Shown: in pieces, positions 5,554 to 7,912 of the stretch
Layout of the letters: each line of letters opens with the position of its first letter
How positions within the stretch are numbered: position 1 is the stretch's first letter
Assembly: GCA_034428935.1 (NCBI GenBank)
Contig: DAOUHB010000184.1
Coordinates: forward strand, 1 to 7,912
Length of the DNA: 7,912 nucleotides
Reading direction: 5' to 3'
Origin: JAAYZQ01 sp034428935
GTDB lineage: Bacteria; Chloroflexota; Anaerolineae; JAAYZQ01
Program-made: the position numbers and the translations under genes
Notes under the pieces: model-generated
Seen by the model: the letters and a program-made list of their open reading frames with translations, nothing else
Told to the model about the DNA's origin: nothing
Database searches by the model: none

Positions 5554-6633
5554 ATGGACGTATACGAGCAATTGCGGACCAAGCTGGCGGCCCATCCCAT
5601 GGGCGCCCCGGAAAGCGAGTCGATCCTGGAGATCCTGCGCATCCTCTTTGACCCCGAGGAAGCAGCCATGGCGCTGCACTTGCCCTACAAGCCGGCGCGC
5701 GACTCGGAGGTTGCCCGGCAGGCGGGCCTGTCGGTGGACGAGGTGGTAAGGATCTGCGAGGCCCTGGCCGACCGGGGCCTGGTCTATGCCTTCGAGGCGC
5801 GCGGGCGACATTTTTACATGCTGTTTCCCACCGCCCCCGGCATGTACGAGTTCCCCTTCATGAAGCACGGGCGCCTGGACCTGCCCTTTGAACGCCTGGC
5901 GGAGCTGTGGGACAGCTACTATACCCACGGTTGGGGCGCCGAGATGACGGGGCGCCGTACTCACATGGCCCGCGTGATTCCCATCGAGGAGTCGGTGGCC
6001 GCCCAGCAGACCGTGCTGACCTTCGAGGAGGTGGCCGGCTACATCGACCGGGCGCGCAACATCTCGCTCCAGGACTGTGCCTGCCGGGTAGCATTTCACC
6101 GGTGCGACGCACCCATCGACGTCTGCCTGGCCTTTGACTACGGCGCCAAGTACCTGGTGGAGAGGGGCATGGGCCGCAGCATCGACCGGGAGGAGGCCAT
6201 GGCCGTGCTGCGCCGGGCGCGGGAAGCGGGGCTGGTGCACATGACCTCGAATACGCTGGACCGGGTCGAGTTCGTGTGCAACTGCTGCACCTGCTGCTGC
6301 GGCTTGCTGGGGACCGTCACCCGCCTGGGCGGCGCGGCGGCCGACATCGCGTCCAACTTTTTCTCGTCGGTCGAGGCCGAGGCGTGCCTGGCCTGCGGAC
6401 TGTGCCTGGACTATTGCCCGGTGGGGGCGATTACGCTGGACGACTTTGCCGTGGTCGACCCCGAGCGCTGCATCGGCTGCGGGCTGTGCGCCGCCCACTG
6501 CCCGGAAGGCGCCCTGGCCCTCGTTCGCCGCGCGACGACCTACGAGCCGCCCGCGGACTATCAGGCCTGGCTGCAGCAGGTCGCCGAGGAAAAGGGCAGG
6601 GTGGAGGCGTTCCGCGCGCACCTGCCCGGGTAG
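5554..6633 (+). CDS. Winged-helix and 4Fe-4S ferredoxin-domain protein, 359 aa
   Basis: The ATG at 5554 is preceded by GGAGGAAGG (5545-5553), a strong SD. Residues 20-95 resemble a winged-helix domain (SILEILRILF, then PARDSEVARQAGLSVDEVVR and CEALADRGLVYAFEARGRHF). The middle region has a first Cys set, CACR (C175, C177), C184 and C191 in DVCLAF, and a second unusual run, CNCCTCCCG (C242, C244, C245, C247-C249). The C-terminus holds two standard 4Fe-4S ferredoxin motifs: C278-C281-C284-C288-P and C306-C309-C312-C316-P. That makes 18 cysteines besides C68, enough for two [4Fe-4S] clusters plus one or two further metal sites. There are no membrane segments. Proteins of this layout occur in anaerobes and in Chloroflexota, usually annotated only as '4Fe-4S binding protein'. 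A redox-sensing or electron-transfer role is inferred; DNA binding is not proven. The gene probably shares a transcript with the exported phosphoesterase. Confidence 0.85.
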   Translation: MDVYEQLRTKLAAHPMGAPESESILEILRILFDPEEAAMALHLPYKPARDSEVARQAGLSVDEVVRICEALADRGLVYAFEARGRHFYMLFPTAPGMYEFPFMKHGRLDLPFERLAELWDSYYTHGWGAEMTGRRTHMARVIPIEESVAAQQTVLTFEEVAGYIDRARNISLQDCACRVAFHRCDAPIDVCLAFDYGAKYLVERGMGRSIDREEAMAVLRRAREAGLVHMTSNTLDRVEFVCNCCTCCCGLLGTVTRLGGAAADIASNFFSSVEAEACLACGLCLDYCPVGAITLDDFAVVDPERCIGCGLCAAHCPEGALALVRRATTYEPPADYQAWLQQVAEEKGRVEAFRAHLPG

Positions 6634-6647
6634 CCGGGGTTCGCCCC

Positions 6648-6690
6648 AATCCGGTGGATTATGCCTCGTTCTGGCGCAACCCACCGGATT
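6648..6690. terminator. Interrupted hairpin between convergent genes
   Basis: AATCCGGTGGATT (6648-6660) pairs with AACCCACCGGATT (6678-6690) over 13 positions with a single A-C mismatch. Inside, after a 2-base internal loop, GCC (6663-6665) pairs with GGC (6673-6675), leaving a 7-base loop. The structure sits 14 bp after the Fe-S gene stop and 10 bp after the rnc stop on the other strand, a good place for a bidirectional terminator. No T-tract follows on either strand, so it may instead work by factor-assisted termination or transcript-end protection, or be a copy of a dispersed REP-like repeat. Confidence 0.55.
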
Positions 6691-6700
6691 GCGGCCCAGC

Positions 6701-7432
6701 CTACTCGGCCTCGGCCTCTGCCTCGTACTCGGCGCTGTCGCGGTCGGCGGCGATGCGCTCCAGGGCGTCCTGGGCGGCCGCCTGGGCTGCCTGCTGCTTG
6801 CTGAGGCCCGTGCCCTGGCCGTACACCCGCCCGCCGATGGTGACCTGCACTGTAAACTCCTTGGCGTGGTCCGGCCCGCTTTCCCTGAGCGTCGAGTAGC
6901 GGGGCGTGTGGCGCATGAGGCCCTGGGCCAGCTCTTGCAGGCGGCTCTTGGCGTCCTTGTGCAGCTCTTCTTCCAGGATGCGGGTAATCTCCGGGATGAT
7001 CAACGGCTCCAGGAGCTTGATCAGGCTGTCCAGGCCCTGGTCCAGGTAGAGGGCGCCCACCAGTGCTTCAAAGGTGGCGCACAGGGTGGCGGGCCGCTCC
7101 CGGCCTCCGCTCTCGGCCTCGCCGTGGCCCATGAGCAGGTACTGGCCCAGGCTCAGCAGGCTGGCAAAGCGGGCCAGGGTGTCGCGGCGGACCAGGGCCG
7201 AGCGAAGGCTCGTCAGCGGCCCCTCCCTTAGCTCCGGGAAGCGGTGGTAGAGGAATTCGCCGATGACAAAGTCCAGCACCGCGTCGCCCAGGAATTCCAG
7301 CCGCTCGTTGTCCTCCAGGGGAAAGTCGGGGTGCTCGTTGAGGTAGGAGCGGTGGATCATGGCCCGGTGCAACAGGCTCTTGTCCTCGAACTCTAGCTTG
7401 AGTGCCTTTTCCAGTGCATTGATGTCCATCAT
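6701..7432 (-). CDS. rnc: Ribonuclease III, 243 aa
   Basis: RNase III cleaves double-stranded RNA in rRNA maturation and mRNA decay and acts as a cytoplasmic homodimer. The nuclease domain (about residues 5-155) carries the signature NERLEFLGDAVLDF (E43, E46, D50) and REGPLTSLRSALV (E70, matching E. coli E65). A linker leads to a dsRNA-binding domain (160-228) with AKSRLQELAQ, SGPDHAKEFTV and GTGLSKQQAAQAAAQDAL. The tail is acidic (EYEAEAEAE). Oddity: the second catalytic block reads LCATFEALVGALYLD. By spacing, A119 sits at the position of the metal-binding Asp of the family (E. coli D114), while E122 matches E117. The start is one of two adjacent ATGs, 7432 or 7429; GGAG lies 13 bases upstream of the first. 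The much longer open frame upstream runs into transposase DNA and is not used. Length is typical for the family. Confidence 0.95.
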   Translation of the reverse strand: MMDINALEKALKLEFEDKSLLHRAMIHRSYLNEHPDFPLEDNERLEFLGDAVLDFVIGEFLYHRFPELREGPLTSLRSALVRRDTLARFASLLSLGQYLLMGHGEAESGGRERPATLCATFEALVGALYLDQGLDSLIKLLEPLIIPEITRILEEELHKDAKSRLQELAQGLMRHTPRYSTLRESGPDHAKEFTVQVTIGGRVYGQGTGLSKQQAAQAAAQDALERIAADRDSAEYEAEAEAE

Positions 7433-7449
7433 GACCGTCCGGCGTCTCC

Positions 7450-7470
7450 CGGCTGCCGCACCGGCAGCCG
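7450..7470 (-). repeat. Perfect 9-bp hairpin between transposase and rnc
   Basis: CGGCTGCCG (7450-7458) and CGGCAGCCG (7462-7470) form a perfect 9-bp stem around a 3-base loop. In the direction of transcription it follows the transposase stop by 9 bp and ends 17 bp before the rnc ATG. No T-tract follows, so it is not a classical intrinsic terminator. It could limit read-through from the insertion sequence, be part of the rnc leader, or lie in the end region of the element. Confidence 0.5.
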
Positions 7471-7479
7471 AGAAGGCTT

Positions 7480-7912
7480 TCACTCTCCTTTCTGTACCTG
7501 AACTGAAACCAAGGTGAAATCTACATGGTTGGGCTGAGCAAACAACTCGTTGGCGGTAGAGATCCGTTCGTCCGCACGAGCTTGCAGCGTCGTTCGGCAA
7601 CGCTGCTGCACTTCCGCCTTGCGCTCGGCCAGTCCGGCAAAGAAAGGATCCAGCTTCTCCCGCGCCTTGGCCGCGGTGCCAAAGCAGACGTTGGCCGTCA
7701 CCTCTTTCCGTGCCCAACCCCAGATCATCTCGTCTGCGTTAAAGTCCGGACTATAAGACGGCAAGGCGACAAGTCGCAGCTTGAGGTCGGGCGTCGTAAG
7801 ATATTCCCGCATCTCGGGGCCACGGTGTGCCGGACTGTTATCCCAGATCACCACCAAGGGCTCGCTGTGATTCCCGCGCAACTGCTGCAGAAAATCGACC
7901 GACGTCGCCGCC
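7480..7912 (-). CDS. IS630-family transposase, C-terminal part (runs off the window)
   Basis: This is the C-terminal half of a DDE transposase of the IS630 type. The reading frame is open to base 7911 (residues AATSVDFLQQLRG precede the first visible motif), so the true start lies beyond the window and only 143 codons are seen. VVIWDNSPAHRG contains the second catalytic Asp. ALPSYSPDFNADEMIWGWAR contains the final Glu, 36 residues further on, a spacing typical of this family. The rest, KEVTANVCFG onward, is the usual helical C-terminus. The visible part has no frameshift or internal stop. The gene ends 47 bp from the rnc start on the same strand, so the element's end must lie in or near 7433-7480; the terminal inverted repeat cannot be identified without the other end. 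Confidence 0.88.
   Translation of the reverse strand, partial: AATSVDFLQQLRGNHSEPLVVIWDNSPAHRGPEMREYLTTPDLKLRLVALPSYSPDFNADEMIWGWARKEVTANVCFGTAAKAREKLDPFFAGLAERKAEVQQRCRTTLQARADERISTANELFAQPNHVDFTLVSVQVQKGE
7480..7912. mobile_element. Partial IS630-like insertion sequence
   Basis: The DNA around the transposase frame represents one end of an IS630-like element. Its inner boundary lies between the transposase stop (7480) and rnc (7432), but the exact end, the inverted repeat and the TA target duplication expected for this family cannot be fixed from a single end. The outer part lies outside the window. Confidence 0.65.

Noticed and set aside
7505..7550. Possible rnc promoter TTGTTT-16-TAGATT on the minus strand inside the transposase gene
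   Set aside because: It has only three of six and four of six matches with no extended element, a level expected by chance.
7433..7717. Extension of rnc to a 338-residue protein
   Set aside because: The extra residues overlap transposase coding DNA and the hairpin and resemble no RNase III N-terminus; MMDINALEKAL is a normal family start.

Overview
This 7.9 kb window is GC-rich bacterial chromosome with dense, mostly ordinary genes. Family content points to Chloroflexota (an inference from gene content, not proven): a toroid-fold protein of the kind often mislabelled 'NifH' in that phylum, a winged-helix/4Fe-4S protein with extra cysteine clusters, a WYL-type regulator and a Tat-exported metallophosphoesterase. 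No tRNA, rRNA or CRISPR array was seen.

Left edge (1-806): a small unrecognised ORF (25-183), then about 170 bp without a gene but with short TTCACT repeats. Next comes an excisionase-like HTH gene (413-619) behind a near-consensus sigma-70 promoter. Its 3' end converges with a metallophosphoesterase remnant (600-806, minus strand) that keeps only the first third of the family fold. The junction looks like an old insertion or deletion breakpoint.

Minus-strand block (876-4393): read in the direction of transcription, a WYL-domain regulator is followed by a GT39/ArnT-like membrane glycosyltransferase and a toroid-fold protein. The last two overlap by ATGA and are probably translationally coupled. 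The regulator starts without a leader: its TATAAT box ends 6 bp before the ATG.

Divergent control region (4394-4604): two outward-facing promoters carry the same extended -10 (TGCTATAAT). Between them lie a perfect 12-bp inverted repeat and a second imperfect copy 31 bp away that overlaps the regulator promoter. This is a good candidate operator pair for the WYL protein.

Plus-strand operon (4605-6633): a Tat-exported YkuE/YaeI-like metallophosphoesterase, then a protein with an N-terminal winged helix, two unusual Cys clusters and two 4Fe-4S ferredoxin motifs.

Right edge (6648-7912): an interrupted hairpin separates the operon from convergent rnc (RNase III, minus strand). This RNase III has Ala in place of a conserved metal-binding Asp. 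Directly upstream of rnc, on the same strand, is the 3' part of an IS630-family transposase that runs off the window.

I found no convincing undescribed multi-gene system. The most testable points are the WYL operator pair with its leaderless promoter and the altered RNase III active site.
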